Assembly (NCBI RefSeq): GCF_016863175.1
Contig: NZ_BOOJ01000023.1
Coordinates: 99,619-163,618 of the forward strand
Length of the DNA stretch: 64,000 nucleotides
Source of the DNA: Paraplanobispora siamensis
GTDB taxonomy: Bacteria; Actinomycetota; Actinomycetes; Streptosporangiales; Streptosporangiaceae
Direction: 5' to 3'
Below the pieces are notes generated by a model. It was given only the letters and a program-made list of their open reading frames with translations, was not told the origin of the DNA and did no database searches. This document shows, piece after piece, positions 1 through 7,244 of the stretch. The first letter of the stretch is position 1, and each line of letters starts with the position of its first letter. The position numbers were made by a program, and so were the translations under genes.

Positions 1-54
1 CTCTCGTTGAGACACCGTCATAACTTCTTAGGTGGTGTCTGGAAGGAGATCGCC

Positions 55-177
55 ATGTGGTATCTGGCCTATCTGGCGTTCCGGGAGGCCCGCAGGAGCG
101 AACGGCACCCGCGGGCCCGGGCCGTCACGGAGTCTGAGCGGCCGTCACGCGCCCGACGGCCAGGGCCAGCCGCCTGA
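55..177 (+). CDS. Possible 40-residue small protein
   Basis: A short reading frame starts with ATG 5 bases after a strong AAGGAGAT ribosome binding site and begins MWYLAYLAFREARR before turning Arg/Pro-rich. Its end overlaps the 3' end of the convergent MocR-type gene by about 50 bases. The Shine-Dalgarno is the main argument for it; no family is recognised and the C-terminal half may simply be antisense to the regulator. Confidence 0.3.
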   Translation: MWYLAYLAFREARRSERHPRARAVTESERPSRARRPGPAA

Positions 178-1549
178 CCCCCTCGGCCAGCTCCGGCAGG
201 TGGACGGCCGCCGAGTGGGTCAGCCGGATGCGGGGGCCCGGAGGCTCGGCCGGATAGTAGATGCGTCCCGGGCTCACCAGCACGCCCGTCCTCGCGGCCG
301 TCTCCACCACGGCGTCCTCGTCGAGGCCGGGCGGGAGCCGCACCCACAGGTGCAGGCCGCCGCGGGGGACGAGGTGGGGCTCGGCGGCGGGCAGGTGGGC
401 GGCCAGCGCCGCCAGGAGCGCGTCCCTGCGGCTCGCCAGCTCCGCGGTGACGGCCGACAGGTGCCGGGGCCAGGCGGGTGAGCTGACGAACTCCAGGGCC
501 GTCTCCTGCAGCGGCCGGGCGACGAAGAAGGACTCCACGATCTGGCTCGCCCGCAGCCGGTGCGCCGCCGGTCCCCGGGCGACCACGCCCGCCACCCGCA
601 TGCTCGGGGCCAGGATCTTGGTTAGCGAGTTGACGTGGACGACGGTGCCGTGGGCGTCGAGCGCGACGAGCGGCGGCGGGACGGGCGCGGTCGTGAAGTA
701 ACGCGCGTAGTCGTCCTCGATCACGAACGCCCCCGCCGCCCTCGCCACCGCCAGCACCTGCTCGCGGCGCTCCAGCGTGAGCGTCGCCCCGGTGGGGTTG
801 TGCAGGGTCGGCTGGCAGAAGAAGACCCGGGCCCCGGTGACGGCGAAGGCCTCGGCGAGGTGGTCGGGCCGTACTCCGTCGGAATCCATCGGTACGGCGG
901 TCGCCCGCAGGCCGGCGGCCCGCGCGGCGGCCAGGGCGCCCGGGTAGGTGGGGGTCTCGACGAGCACGGGCGTGCCCGGGGCGGCCAGGGCGCGGAAGGC
1001 GTGGGTGAGGGCCGACTGGCCGCCGCTGACCACCAGGACGTCGGAGGAGGTGACCTCGCCCCCCGCCTCCCCGGCGAACCACCTGCGCAGCTCGGGCAGG
1101 CCGGTGAGCGGCGGGAGCGCCCAGGCGTCGGGACGGCGCATCGCCCTGGCGGCGGCCGTGGTGAGCGCCTTCGACGGGCGCAGGTCCGGGTTGAGATAGC
1201 CGCCCGTGAGCGGGACGACCCCGTCGGGCGGGGGAGTGAGCAGGCCGGTGATCCCGGTGTCGTCCACCACCCGGTCGCCGAGCGCGACCGTCTGCCAGGA
1301 GAGGTCGGCGGAGCCGTTGACGGTGCCGCTCCCGGCGGGCCGGTGGGCGACGTAGGTGCCGCTCCCCGGCCGGGTGACCACCCGCCCCTCGGCGGCCAGC
1401 CGCCCGATGGCCCGCGACACGGTGACCGGGCTGACGCCGTGCAAGCGCATCAGCTCCCGGCTCGACGTCAGCCTGTCCCCGGGCCTGAGCCGCTCGGCCT
1501 CCTTCCGGAGGATGGCCGCCAACCGGATGATACTGCTATCGTCATCCAT
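125..1549 (-). CDS. MocR/PdxR-family regulator (GntR wHTH + aminotransferase-like domain)
   Basis: A protein of 474 residues. Residues 1-70 form a GntR winged helix (SSRELMRLHGVSPVTVSRAIGR is the recognition region, ending in GSGTYV). The rest is a fold-type I PLP aminotransferase domain with the Schiff-base lysine in SLTKILAPSMR. MocR proteins use PLP or its amino-acid adducts as ligand and usually control a divergent transporter or pyridoxal gene, which fits the adjacent divergent EamA gene. The ATG at 1549 is preferred to the in-frame TTG at 1558. The substrate cannot be deduced. Confidence 0.88.
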   Translation of the reverse strand: MDDDSSIIRLAAILRKEAERLRPGDRLTSSRELMRLHGVSPVTVSRAIGRLAAEGRVVTRPGSGTYVAHRPAGSGTVNGSADLSWQTVALGDRVVDDTGITGLLTPPPDGVVPLTGGYLNPDLRPSKALTTAAARAMRRPDAWALPPLTGLPELRRWFAGEAGGEVTSSDVLVVSGGQSALTHAFRALAAPGTPVLVETPTYPGALAAARAAGLRATAVPMDSDGVRPDHLAEAFAVTGARVFFCQPTLHNPTGATLTLERREQVLAVARAAGAFVIEDDYARYFTTAPVPPPLVALDAHGTVVHVNSLTKILAPSMRVAGVVARGPAAHRLRASQIVESFFVARPLQETALEFVSSPAWPRHLSAVTAELASRRDALLAALAAHLPAAEPHLVPRGGLHLWVRLPPGLDEDAVVETAARTGVLVSPGRIYYPAEPPGPRIRLTHSAAVHLPELAEGVRRLALAVGRVTAAQTP

Positions 1550-1558
1550 GAGATACAA

Positions 1559-1589
1559 CAGTAGCGCTACTATGCCGACCGCAGTAGCG
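1559..1589. promoter_or_regulatory. Candidate MocR operator between divergent genes
   Basis: Two direct CAGTAGCG copies (1559-1566 and 1582-1589) lie 23 bp apart. The first is part of a perfect 12-bp palindrome, AGTAGCGCTACT (1560-1571), directly abutting the transporter ATG. MocR regulators characteristically bind spaced direct repeats in the divergent intergenic region, so this is a plausible binding site; occupancy is inferred. Confidence 0.45.
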
Positions 1590-2483
1590 GCTTCCGCCCC
1601 CTCCCAAGCACCGGGGGGTGCGGCGTGGCGGGGGACGGGGCTGGCGAGTCTCGGGGTGCTGGCGTTCTCGGGGTCGCTTCCGGCGACGGCCTTCGCGATG
1701 GAGGGGTTCGACCCCTACCTGGTGGCGATCGGGCGGGCGGTGGTGGCCGCGGTGGCGGCGCTGGTGGTCCTCGTGGCGGCCGGGGCGCCGATCCTGCCGC
1801 CCCGGGCCCATCTGAGGTCCTATCTCGTCATCGTGGCCGGGGTGGTCTTCGGGTTCCCCGTCTTCAGCGGGCTCGCGCTCGACTCCGGGACGAGCACCTC
1901 GCACGCCGCCGTGGTCGTCGGGCTGCTGCCCGCCGCGACCGCGGCCTGCGCGGTGCTGCGGACCGGGGAGCGACCGAGGCCGCTGTTCTGGGTGGCCTGC
2001 GCGCTCGGGGCCGCCTCCGTCACGGTCTTCACCCTCACCCGGGGCGGCGGGCACGTCACCGGGGCCGATCTGCTCATGGTCGGGGCGCTGCTGTCGGCCG
2101 CGGCCGGTTACACCGAGGGCGGGCGCCTGGCCCGTGAGACGCCGGGCTGGCGGGTGATCTCCTACGCGCTGGTGGTCGCCCTGCCGCTGACCGTCCCGGT
2201 GACCGCGGTGCTGGCACTGAGCACCGACCTGCGGCCCGGTGTGGCATCGATGGCCGGGTTCGCCTACGTGAGCCTGATCTCCATGTTCCTGGGTTTCATC
2301 CCCTGGTACGCCGGGCTGGCCGTGGGCGGCATCGCCCGCGCGGGGCAGACCCAGCTGGCCCAGCCGCCGCTGACACTGCTGTGGGCCTGGCTCCTGCTCG
2401 GCGAGAGCGTCGGGCCGGTGACGATCGGGGCGGCGCTGGCCGTACTGGCATGTGTGGCCATGACGCAGCGGGCACGCTCTTGA
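1572..2483 (+). CDS. EamA/DMT-superfamily transporter
   Basis: A membrane protein of 303 residues with about ten hydrophobic helices, arranged as two EamA repeats (first helix GLASLGVLAFSGSLPATAFA; last helix VGPVTIGAALAVLACVAM). DMT permeases export amino acids, metabolites or drugs across the cytoplasmic membrane. The start at 1572 follows the palindromic operator immediately, so the mRNA may be nearly leaderless. It is divergent from the MocR regulator, which probably controls it. Confidence 0.88.
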   Translation: MPTAVAASAPSQAPGGAAWRGTGLASLGVLAFSGSLPATAFAMEGFDPYLVAIGRAVVAAVAALVVLVAAGAPILPPRAHLRSYLVIVAGVVFGFPVFSGLALDSGTSTSHAAVVVGLLPAATAACAVLRTGERPRPLFWVACALGAASVTVFTLTRGGGHVTGADLLMVGALLSAAAGYTEGGRLARETPGWRVISYALVVALPLTVPVTAVLALSTDLRPGVASMAGFAYVSLISMFLGFIPWYAGLAVGGIARAGQTQLAQPPLTLLWAWLLLGESVGPVTIGAALAVLACVAMTQRARS

Positions 2484-2488
2484 AAGAT

Positions 2489-2526
2489 GTGACATCCGGA
2501 GGCAGTGTGTGAGCTAACGGTGTCAC
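2489..2526. promoter_or_regulatory. Inverted repeat upstream of the R2-like gene
   Basis: GTGACA (2489-2494) and TGTCAC (2521-2526) form 6-bp arms 26 bp apart, in the 56-bp gap before the R2-like gene. It could be an operator or chance; the arms are short. Confidence 0.2.
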
Positions 2527-2539
2527 AAAGGGGTGGGAC

Positions 2540-3562
2540 ATGGCGGACCTGACGATTCCCGACGGCGGTTTCTGGCCGGCTCCGGAGATCCCGCAGCCCA
2601 ACATCTATCCGATGGAGTGGCGGGTCGAGACCGCCAAGCTCGCGGCGATCTACGAGAAGTCCAAGCGCATGCTCTGGAACCCCGCCGACCTGCCCTGGGA
2701 CGGCCTCGACCCCGCCGACTTCACCGTCGAGCAGCGTCTGGGGATCATGTACTGGTTCTCCGTGCTGGCCAACTTCGACGCCTCCGGCCCGGCGGTCTTC
2801 GCCCGGGCCACCATCCAGGCGTTCGAGAAGCACGAGGAGGACCCGGTCAGGAAGTGCTTCTTCTCGATCACCCGGGACGAGATGAACCACGAGGAGTGCT
2901 GCCAGCGCGCCATCGCCAGGCTCTGGCCGGGCGGGCCGCTCGACTGGACCCCGCGCACCGACCTGGAGAAGGCGGCGCACAACAACATCGGCTGGCTGTA
3001 CCACAACGGCGGCCGCTACTGGACGGGCTACAACACCGCGGTCGGCAAGTACACCCTCCCGGTGCTGTTCACCAGTTTCATGATGGGCGAGATGGCGGCC
3101 TCGACCCTCTTCCGCGGCATGGCCACCGGCACGCGGCACCCGGTCTTCGGCGAGATGTTCCAGCGCATCGGCCGCGACGAGTCGCGTCACCTGCAGATCT
3201 GCATGACCATCCTGGAGAACGAGTGGCCCGGCCTCACCGACGATACCCGCTCGCTCATCACCCGCCAGCTCCGCGCCGGGTTCGTCTTCCTGTCCATGAT
3301 CCTCTGGGAGCCGCCGGGCGGCTTCTGGGAGCTTCCGCCGTACTTCATGAACAACCACCGCGTCCTGATGGACCACGCCCGCGAAGGCGGCCTCGGCGTG
3401 CTCTCCTATGAGGAGCAGGCCGAGAACTGGCGGGTCGCCATGGCCCGCATCCGCACGATCGTGGAACGCTGGGGCATCGAGTTCCCGGCGATCCCCGAGC
3501 TCGACATCGAGGGCGTGGACGTCGACATCCTCGACCCCGAGGACATCATCCCGGTGTTCTAG
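2540..3562 (+). CDS. R2-like ferritin-fold diiron protein; 3' end is the phage attachment site
   Basis: A soluble protein of 340 residues with two ExxH diiron motifs, DEMNHEE (about 115) and RDESRHL (about 213), and further carboxylates in the surrounding helices, as in the ribonucleotide reductase R2/R2-like oxidase superfamily. The stretch KRMLWNPADLPWDGLD resembles the N-terminal region of R2-like oxidases. The partner and substrate are unknown. The last six codons are the left copy of the att repeat. The TAG stop lies on element DNA; the right-hand repeat is followed by TGA, so the uninterrupted gene would have encoded the same protein. Confidence 0.8.
   Translation: MADLTIPDGGFWPAPEIPQPNIYPMEWRVETAKLAAIYEKSKRMLWNPADLPWDGLDPADFTVEQRLGIMYWFSVLANFDASGPAVFARATIQAFEKHEEDPVRKCFFSITRDEMNHEECCQRAIARLWPGGPLDWTPRTDLEKAAHNNIGWLYHNGGRYWTGYNTAVGKYTLPVLFTSFMMGEMAASTLFRGMATGTRHPVFGEMFQRIGRDESRHLQICMTILENEWPGLTDDTRSLITRQLRAGFVFLSMILWEPPGGFWELPPYFMNNHRVLMDHAREGGLGVLSYEEQAENWRVAMARIRTIVERWGIEFPAIPELDIEGVDVDILDPEDIIPVF
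3543..3560. other. attL core (18-bp direct repeat)
   Basis: ACATCATCCCGGTGTTCT occurs exactly here and at 60587-60604, and nowhere else that I found. The flanking bases differ on both sides, so the identity is 18 bp. This copy is the 3' end of the R2-like coding sequence. Confidence 0.9.
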
Positions 3563-3851
3563 GCGCCCTGGCAGGGAGATCGACAGAGGCTCTGAACTGG
3601 AAAAAGATGCCTCATGGTGTCTCACCGTGTCGCATGTTGTCGCCCGATCATGACGCATGCCTGACGCACGACGCCTGACGCACGCCATAGCGATCACCTA
3701 GACAGGTGACCCGACCGGAACCGACGAAGGGGTAGACCGCAAAATGGGGATCACCTAGGATCGTTCCACTCCGGCCGCGGACGGGGAGTCGCCCTCGCCT
3801 CCGCGGCCGGAGACGAACCGGCCCTCGCCTCTCCAGAGCGGGGGCCGTTCG
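3563..3851. promoter_or_regulatory. attL arm region with repeated integrase/Xis-type sites
   Basis: No gene is seen here. Three tandem 10-bp repeats of the form NNGTTGTCGC run at 3614-3643. TGACGCA occurs three times at 3651-3657, 3662-3668 and 3676-3682, and once more beside attR at 60518-60524. GATCACCTAG occurs at 3692-3701 and 3749-3758. Spaced short repeats 50-140 bp inside the core are typical of arm-type sites for tyrosine integrases; the assignment is inferred. Confidence 0.5.
3769..3812. terminator. Hairpin terminator downstream of the first GntR gene
   Basis: CTCCGGCCGCGG (3769-3780) pairs perfectly with CCGCGGCCGGAG (3801-3812) across a 20-nt loop. It lies 40 bases past the stop of the minus-strand regulator and separates it from the att arm region. 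Confidence 0.55.
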
Positions 3852-4262
3852 TCATTCCGCGACCCGGATCTCCGCCTCGTCCCCCGGCAGAACCTCCGTC
3901 TGCCCATCGGGCCACTCGACCACGAGCACCCACACGCCCTCGCCGATCTCCATCGTGGTGCGCTCGGCCTCGGTCGCCGGCCGCGTGATGACCCGCATCC
4001 CGGGCTCCAGGGCCACGCTCGTGACCGCGCGGGCCCGTACGTAGGTCCCGCGCCCCGGCACGGTGCGCACCAGGCCCAGATCGGCCAGGAGTGCGATCGC
4101 CCGCCGTACGGTGTCGCGGGCCACGCCGAACTCCTGCTGCAGGTGGGTCTCCGAGGGGAGCGGCCGGCGCGGTGCGAGGCGCCCGGCGTCGATCTCCTCG
4201 CGCAGCGCGTCGGCGACCTGGCGGTAGACCGGCGTCTCGGAATGATGATCAATCTCGCGCAC
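3852..4262 (-). CDS. GntR-family winged-helix regulator with truncated ligand domain
   Basis: About 136 residues. The N-terminal half is a GntR wHTH (VYRQVADALREEIDAGRL, LPSETHLQQEFGVARDTVRRA, GRGTYV). The last 55 residues resemble only the N-terminal strands of a UTRA domain (GMRVITRPATEAERTTME, then VWVLVVEWPDGQTEVLPGDEAEI). The GTG at 4262 gives the usual family start VREIDHHSETPVYRQ; a GTG at 4304 is also open. It is a close paralogue of the gene at 4926-5321, with the lipoprotein gene between them. A repressor role in lysogeny or transfer control is inferred. Confidence 0.75.
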   Translation of the reverse strand: MREIDHHSETPVYRQVADALREEIDAGRLAPRRPLPSETHLQQEFGVARDTVRRAIALLADLGLVRTVPGRGTYVRARAVTSVALEPGMRVITRPATEAERTTMEIGEGVWVLVVEWPDGQTEVLPGDEAEIRVAE

Positions 4263-4327
4263 GCCCGACACCGTATGGTGATCAACGTCCGCCCCTACCG
4301 GCACCTACCGGGGCGCGGTCTACTGCG

Positions 4328-4347
4328 GACAGGTGCATAGACAGGTG
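4328..4347. promoter_or_regulatory. Paired GACAGGTG repeats between regulator and lipoprotein gene
   Basis: GACAGGTG occurs at 4328-4335 and 4340-4347, 12 bp apart, in the divergent gap between the GntR gene and the lipoprotein gene. A third copy is at 3701-3708 in the attL arm. Likely operator half sites for one of the GntR proteins; unproven. Confidence 0.35.
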
Positions 4348-4427
4348 TGCACCACGCCGTGTCAGGGCAACCGGGTGAGCACCCGAGGCGTCCACTGACG
4401 GTCCCGACCTCATCGCCAGGAGTCACC

Positions 4428-4808
4428 ATGCGCCGAGCTGCCCTCGCCCTGACCGCCCTGCTGGCCGCCGCGGCGTGCTCCTCCCCGGTGGCCGGCCCCG
4501 CCGTACCGTCGTCCGCGCCGCCCGTCGACGACGGCGTGCGCACCGTCGTCTATCGCGTCACCGGCTCGGCCCCCACCGCCAGTCTCACCGTGCAGTCGGC
4601 CACCGGCACCGAACAGGACACCGCCGCGACCCTGCCCATCGAGCTGGCTTACGAGGTGCCGGCGGGCGGGTTCGTCGCCGTCTCGGCGCAGAACAACGAC
4701 TCCTCCGGTGACGTCACCTGCTCGATCAGCGTGGACGGCACCGTAATCAGCGAGAACAGTGGGGTCGGCGGGTATGCCATCGCCTCCTGTAGCGGCACCG
4801 CCGACTGA
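4428..4808 (+). CDS. MmpS-like secreted lipoprotein (candidate lysogenic-conversion gene)
   Basis: The signal peptide MRRAALALTALLAAAACSS carries a lipobox (AAAC). The remaining 100 residues form a beta-rich domain (VVYRVTGSAPTASLTVQSATG; EVPAGGFVAVSAQNN; GDVTCSISVDGTVISENS) with two cysteines late in the domain, resembling MmpS-type or DUF lipoproteins of actinobacteria. The start is set by CCAGGAGTCACC before ATG. It is flanked by two GntR regulators and followed by a strong terminator, the layout of a gene expressed from the lysogen. Surface exclusion is possible but not shown. Confidence 0.7.
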   Translation: MRRAALALTALLAAAACSSPVAGPAVPSSAPPVDDGVRTVVYRVTGSAPTASLTVQSATGTEQDTAATLPIELAYEVPAGGFVAVSAQNNDSSGDVTCSISVDGTVISENSGVGGYAIASCSGTAD

Positions 4809-4880
4809 AGATCGGCGATCGGCCCGCCGCGGGGCGGCCGCTCTGCCAGAATGGTGACGCTCGTCCGGACATGTCATATC

Positions 4881-4918
4881 GAAGGGCCCGCCGTCTTCCC
4901 CTGAGCGGCGGGTCCTTC
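4881..4918. terminator. Bidirectional hairpin terminator
   Basis: GAAGGGCCCGCCG (4881-4893) pairs with CGGCGGGTCCTTC (4906-4918) with one mismatch and a 12-nt loop, lying between the convergent lipoprotein and second GntR genes. Confidence 0.7.
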
Positions 4919-4925
4919 GCATGTA

Positions 4926-5321
4926 TCAGGGGATGTGCACCTCGGTCGCGTCCGCCGGCAGGACCTCCACCCGGCCGCCCGGGTGCTCGACGACCAGGAC
5001 GGGCACGTCGTCGGCGAGCTCGAGCTCGGCGCGCTCGACGTCGGTCGGCATCCGGGCGATGATCCGCATGCCGGACTCCGGGGCGACGGTCGTGACGGTG
5101 ACCTGCCGGACGAAGCTGCCGCGGTTGCGCACGGTGTAGACGATCCCGAGGTCGCGCAGGTGGCTCATGGCCTGCAGCACGGTGTTGCGGGCGACGCCGT
5201 ACTCCTGCTCGAGGTGCGTGACGGTCGGCAGGCGCCGGCGGTAGGTGCCGTCCTCGATGCGCTCCCGGATGGCGGCGGCGATCTGCTGATACACCGGCAG
5301 CTCCGACTCTGCGTCGATCAT
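4926..5321 (-). CDS. GntR-family winged-helix regulator, paralogue of the 3.9-kb gene
   Basis: 131 residues. The wHTH covers roughly residues 5-75 (LPVYQQIAAAIRERIEDG, HLEQEYGVARNTVLQAMSHL, NRGSFV), followed by the same short UTRA-like tail as its paralogue (GMRIIARMPTDVERAELEL, VLVVEHPGGRVEVLPADATEV). Both proteins lack the C-terminal half of UTRA. The divergent gap to the plus-strand gene at 5453 has inverted and direct repeats that may be its operator. Confidence 0.75.
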   Translation of the reverse strand: MIDAESELPVYQQIAAAIRERIEDGTYRRRLPTVTHLEQEYGVARNTVLQAMSHLRDLGIVYTVRNRGSFVRQVTVTTVAPESGMRIIARMPTDVERAELELADDVPVLVVEHPGGRVEVLPADATEVHIP

Positions 5322-5339
5322 GGTTCGACGCTAGGTGTA

Positions 5340-5410
5340 GGGATCGTCAGGTCACGATCCCACTCGACTCACGTGGTGATACCTAAGTCGTTACCTGACG
5401 TCACCTAAGC
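5340..5410. promoter_or_regulatory. Repeat-rich divergent control region
   Basis: GGGATCGT (5340-5347) and ACGATCCC (5354-5361) form a perfect 8-bp inverted repeat with a 6-bp spacer. ACCTAAG then occurs twice (5371 and about 5403), flanking TTACCTGACG. The arrangement between a GntR gene and the plus-strand operon is typical of autoregulated operators. Confidence 0.45.
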
Positions 5411-5452
5411 CATCACATAGTCTACTGACGAGTAGGGGCGTAGCCTCCCGCT

Positions 5453-5659
5453 ATGACGGATGGTGACCTCTCCGCCCTCGCCCGTGACTACCCCGGCTGG
5501 ACGTTCTGGCGCTCGCGCTCCGCCGAGGGGCGGCTCGGCGACTACTACGCCACCCGGGGCGGCTTCACCCCCGAGCCGCGCACTCTCGCCGCCGGCAGCG
5601 TCACCGAGCTGACCGCCCTCCTGCAGCAGGCCGAGGTCGAGCCGGTGAGTCCATCGTGA
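5453..5659 (+). CDS. Hypothetical 68-residue protein
   Basis: A small acidic protein (MTDGDLSALARDYPGWTFWRSRS...) with a conserved-looking PGW-F-W-RS motif and GDYYATRGG. Proteins of this type are common in Streptomyces genomes and integrative elements but have no known role. The stop overlaps the GTG of the next gene by 4 bases, so the two are translationally coupled. Confidence 0.55.
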   Translation: MTDGDLSALARDYPGWTFWRSRSAEGRLGDYYATRGGFTPEPRTLAAGSVTELTALLQQAEVEPVSPS

Positions 5660-5805
5660 CCGCCGAGCCGACGTGCAGCGCCTGCGGACTGCCGGTCCAG
5701 CGCACGCTGACGGTGAACGGCTGGCAGTGGGTGGCGCTGCAGATCCGCATCCCGGATCCGCGTCGCTACTGCTGCCCGGGGACCGCGACCCCGCACGTGC
5801 ACTGA
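5656..5805 (+). CDS. 49-residue zinc-ribbon-like protein
   Basis: GTG start within a GTGA overlap with the preceding gene. The protein has a CSAC pair near residue 7-10, a CC pair near residue 39 and two late histidines, a plausible zinc-binding set. Function unknown. It ends just before a strong terminator. Confidence 0.5.
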   Translation: MTAEPTCSACGLPVQRTLTVNGWQWVALQIRIPDPRRYCCPGTATPHVH

Positions 5806-5816
5806 GCCCACACGCC

Positions 5817-5850
5817 AGACGGCCCGCACCGGAGGGGGCGCGGGCCGTCT
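5817..5850. terminator. Bidirectional hairpin terminator
   Basis: AGACGGCCCGC (5817-5827) pairs perfectly with GCGGGCCGTCT (5840-5850) around a 12-nt loop, between convergent genes. Confidence 0.75.
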
Positions 5851-5864
5851 TCGCGTCTCGGCCG

Positions 5865-6593
5865 TCACTCGCTGGCGGGGACGTCCTGCTCGTACACCAG
5901 CTCGTACAGGTGGCCCGGCTTGACGAGGACGGAAGCCTCCACCGGCCGCTCGTCATCGGAGTAGATCACCCGGAACTGCCTGATCACCGACACCCCCTGC
6001 GGGATCTCCAGCTCTTCGGCCTCCAGCGTGGTCGGCGGCCGGACCGACAGCCGGTCAACCATCCTGCGCTCGGGGTACCCGAGTTCGGCCAGCACGCGCG
6101 GCGCCCCGCCCCGGATCTTCCCCGGCGCGGCGAGCGCGCTCCCGGCCGCGATCGACGCCGGATAGTACGACCACGACAGCTCGACCGGCTCGCCGTCGAG
6201 CAGCAGGAGCCGGCGGCGCAGGATCGCCGTCTGGCCGTCCTCGAGCTCGAGCGCCTGGGCGACGTCGACCGGCGCTGCCGCCGCGGCGTCCACCTCGAGC
6301 AGCTGGTAGCTGTAGCCGCCCGGGGACGGCGCGAAGTACGCCGAGACGTCCACGCTTCTGGCGCGCCGGGGTCGTACGTATACGCCCTTGCCGGCGTGCC
6401 CCTCGAGGTAGCCCTCCGTCTTGAGCATGCCGACGGCGTTCTGAATGGTCGCCGGCGGAACCCCGTAGGTTTCCGCCAGCTGCCGTGTGGACGGGAGCTG
6501 AGCTCCTGGTGCGAGAGTGCCGGACATGATCTGTGCGCGCAGCTCGGCGGCGACCTTCAGGTACGGATGCCTATCGTCCGGTGTTCTCGCCAA
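5865..6593 (-). CDS. GntR/UTRA regulator, KorSA-like
   Basis: 242 residues with a complete GntR wHTH (residues 8-75: YLKVAAELRAQIMSGTLAPG, STRQLAETYGVPPATIQNAV, AGKGVYVRP) and a complete UTRA ligand-binding domain (about 85-240: ILRRRLLLLDGEPVELSWSYYPA, VIRQFRVIYSDDERPVEAS). In pSAM2-type elements a KorSA protein of this architecture represses the transfer and replication genes. Here it sits beside the transfer operon with a UTRA-only relative upstream in the same direction. The effector is unknown. Confidence 0.85.
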   Translation of the reverse strand: MARTPDDRHPYLKVAAELRAQIMSGTLAPGAQLPSTRQLAETYGVPPATIQNAVGMLKTEGYLEGHAGKGVYVRPRRARSVDVSAYFAPSPGGYSYQLLEVDAAAAAPVDVAQALELEDGQTAILRRRLLLLDGEPVELSWSYYPASIAAGSALAAPGKIRGGAPRVLAELGYPERRMVDRLSVRPPTTLEAEELEIPQGVSVIRQFRVIYSDDERPVEASVLVKPGHLYELVYEQDVPASE

Positions 6594-6617
6594 GGCTTCT
6601 CCTTCTTCGGGGGTTCG

Positions 6618-7154
6618 TCAGACCGACATCTCGTAGCGCATGTGACGGCCTCGCGCGATCATCGTCATCGTCGCGGCCTCGAACGGCACGCCCTCGGCCG
6701 TGGCTGAGACGCGCGTCAGCACGAGCACCCACTCGCCCTCGTCCAGGCGCAGCAGCTCACGCTCGCTCTCGGTGGCCGGCCGCGCGCAGACGTCCTCGAT
6801 GACGCGGCGGGACTGGTAGCCGAGGTCGGCCAGCAGGGTGACGGCGCCGCCGCGGATCTTCCCTGACTCGGCGAGGCCAGTGCCGCGGGCGATGGCGGCC
6901 GGGTAGTAGGAGTCGGCGAGCTCGACGGGCTGCTCGTCGAACAGGATGGTCCGGCGACGGACGACGACGGGTTGCCCGGCCGGGACGTCGAGCGCCTCGG
7001 CGACGTCGGCCGGCGCCGGGATCTCGGCGACCTCGCGGAGCGCCTGCCGGCCGGTGCCGCCGTGCTGGGCGGCTTCCTCGGCCCAGGCGTCTTGCTGTCC
7101 GGCGGCTCGGGGGCGGACGTAGGGCGCGGAGATGCTCGTCCAGGTGTCGGACAT
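6618..7154 (-). CDS. UTRA-domain protein lacking a DNA-binding domain
   Basis: 178 residues from the ATG at 7154, chosen for the GGGAGG Shine-Dalgarno just upstream. The body is a UTRA domain (VVVRRRTILFDEQPVELADSYYPAAIARG, GAVTLLADLGYQSRRVIEDVCARPAT, WVLVLTRVSATAEGVPFEA) closely matching the UTRA half of the neighbouring KorSA-like protein. The N-terminal 45 residues (MSDTWTSISAPYVRPRAAG...) carry no helix-turn-helix. It may be a ligand sensor that pairs with the GntR/UTRA protein, or a degraded regulator. Confidence 0.75.
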   Translation of the reverse strand: MSDTWTSISAPYVRPRAAGQQDAWAEEAAQHGGTGRQALREVAEIPAPADVAEALDVPAGQPVVVRRRTILFDEQPVELADSYYPAAIARGTGLAESGKIRGGAVTLLADLGYQSRRVIEDVCARPATESERELLRLDEGEWVLVLTRVSATAEGVPFEAATMTMIARGRHMRYEMSV

Positions 7155-7191
7155 GGTGACCTCCCGCTTCGGAATCTTCATCCATTTAGCA

Positions 7192-7214
7192 CCTTACTGG
7201 CCTCGGCAGTAAGG
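7192..7214. promoter_or_regulatory. Inverted-repeat operator upstream of the UTRA-only gene
   Basis: CCTTACTG (7192-7199) and CAGTAAGG (7207-7214) form a perfect 8-bp inverted repeat with a 7-bp spacer. It lies 38 bp upstream of the minus-strand UTRA gene and 40 bp before the divergent transfer-operon promoter. A GntR protein is the obvious candidate ligand. Confidence 0.5.
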
Positions 7215-7244
7215 CTCTGTGCGGCGTGTCGTCCCTTCATCGTA

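Noticed and set aside
3543..3562. tRNA gene as attachment target
   Set aside because: The repeat lies in a protein-coding sequence with no tRNA-like folding on either strand; no tRNA gene was recognised anywhere in the window.
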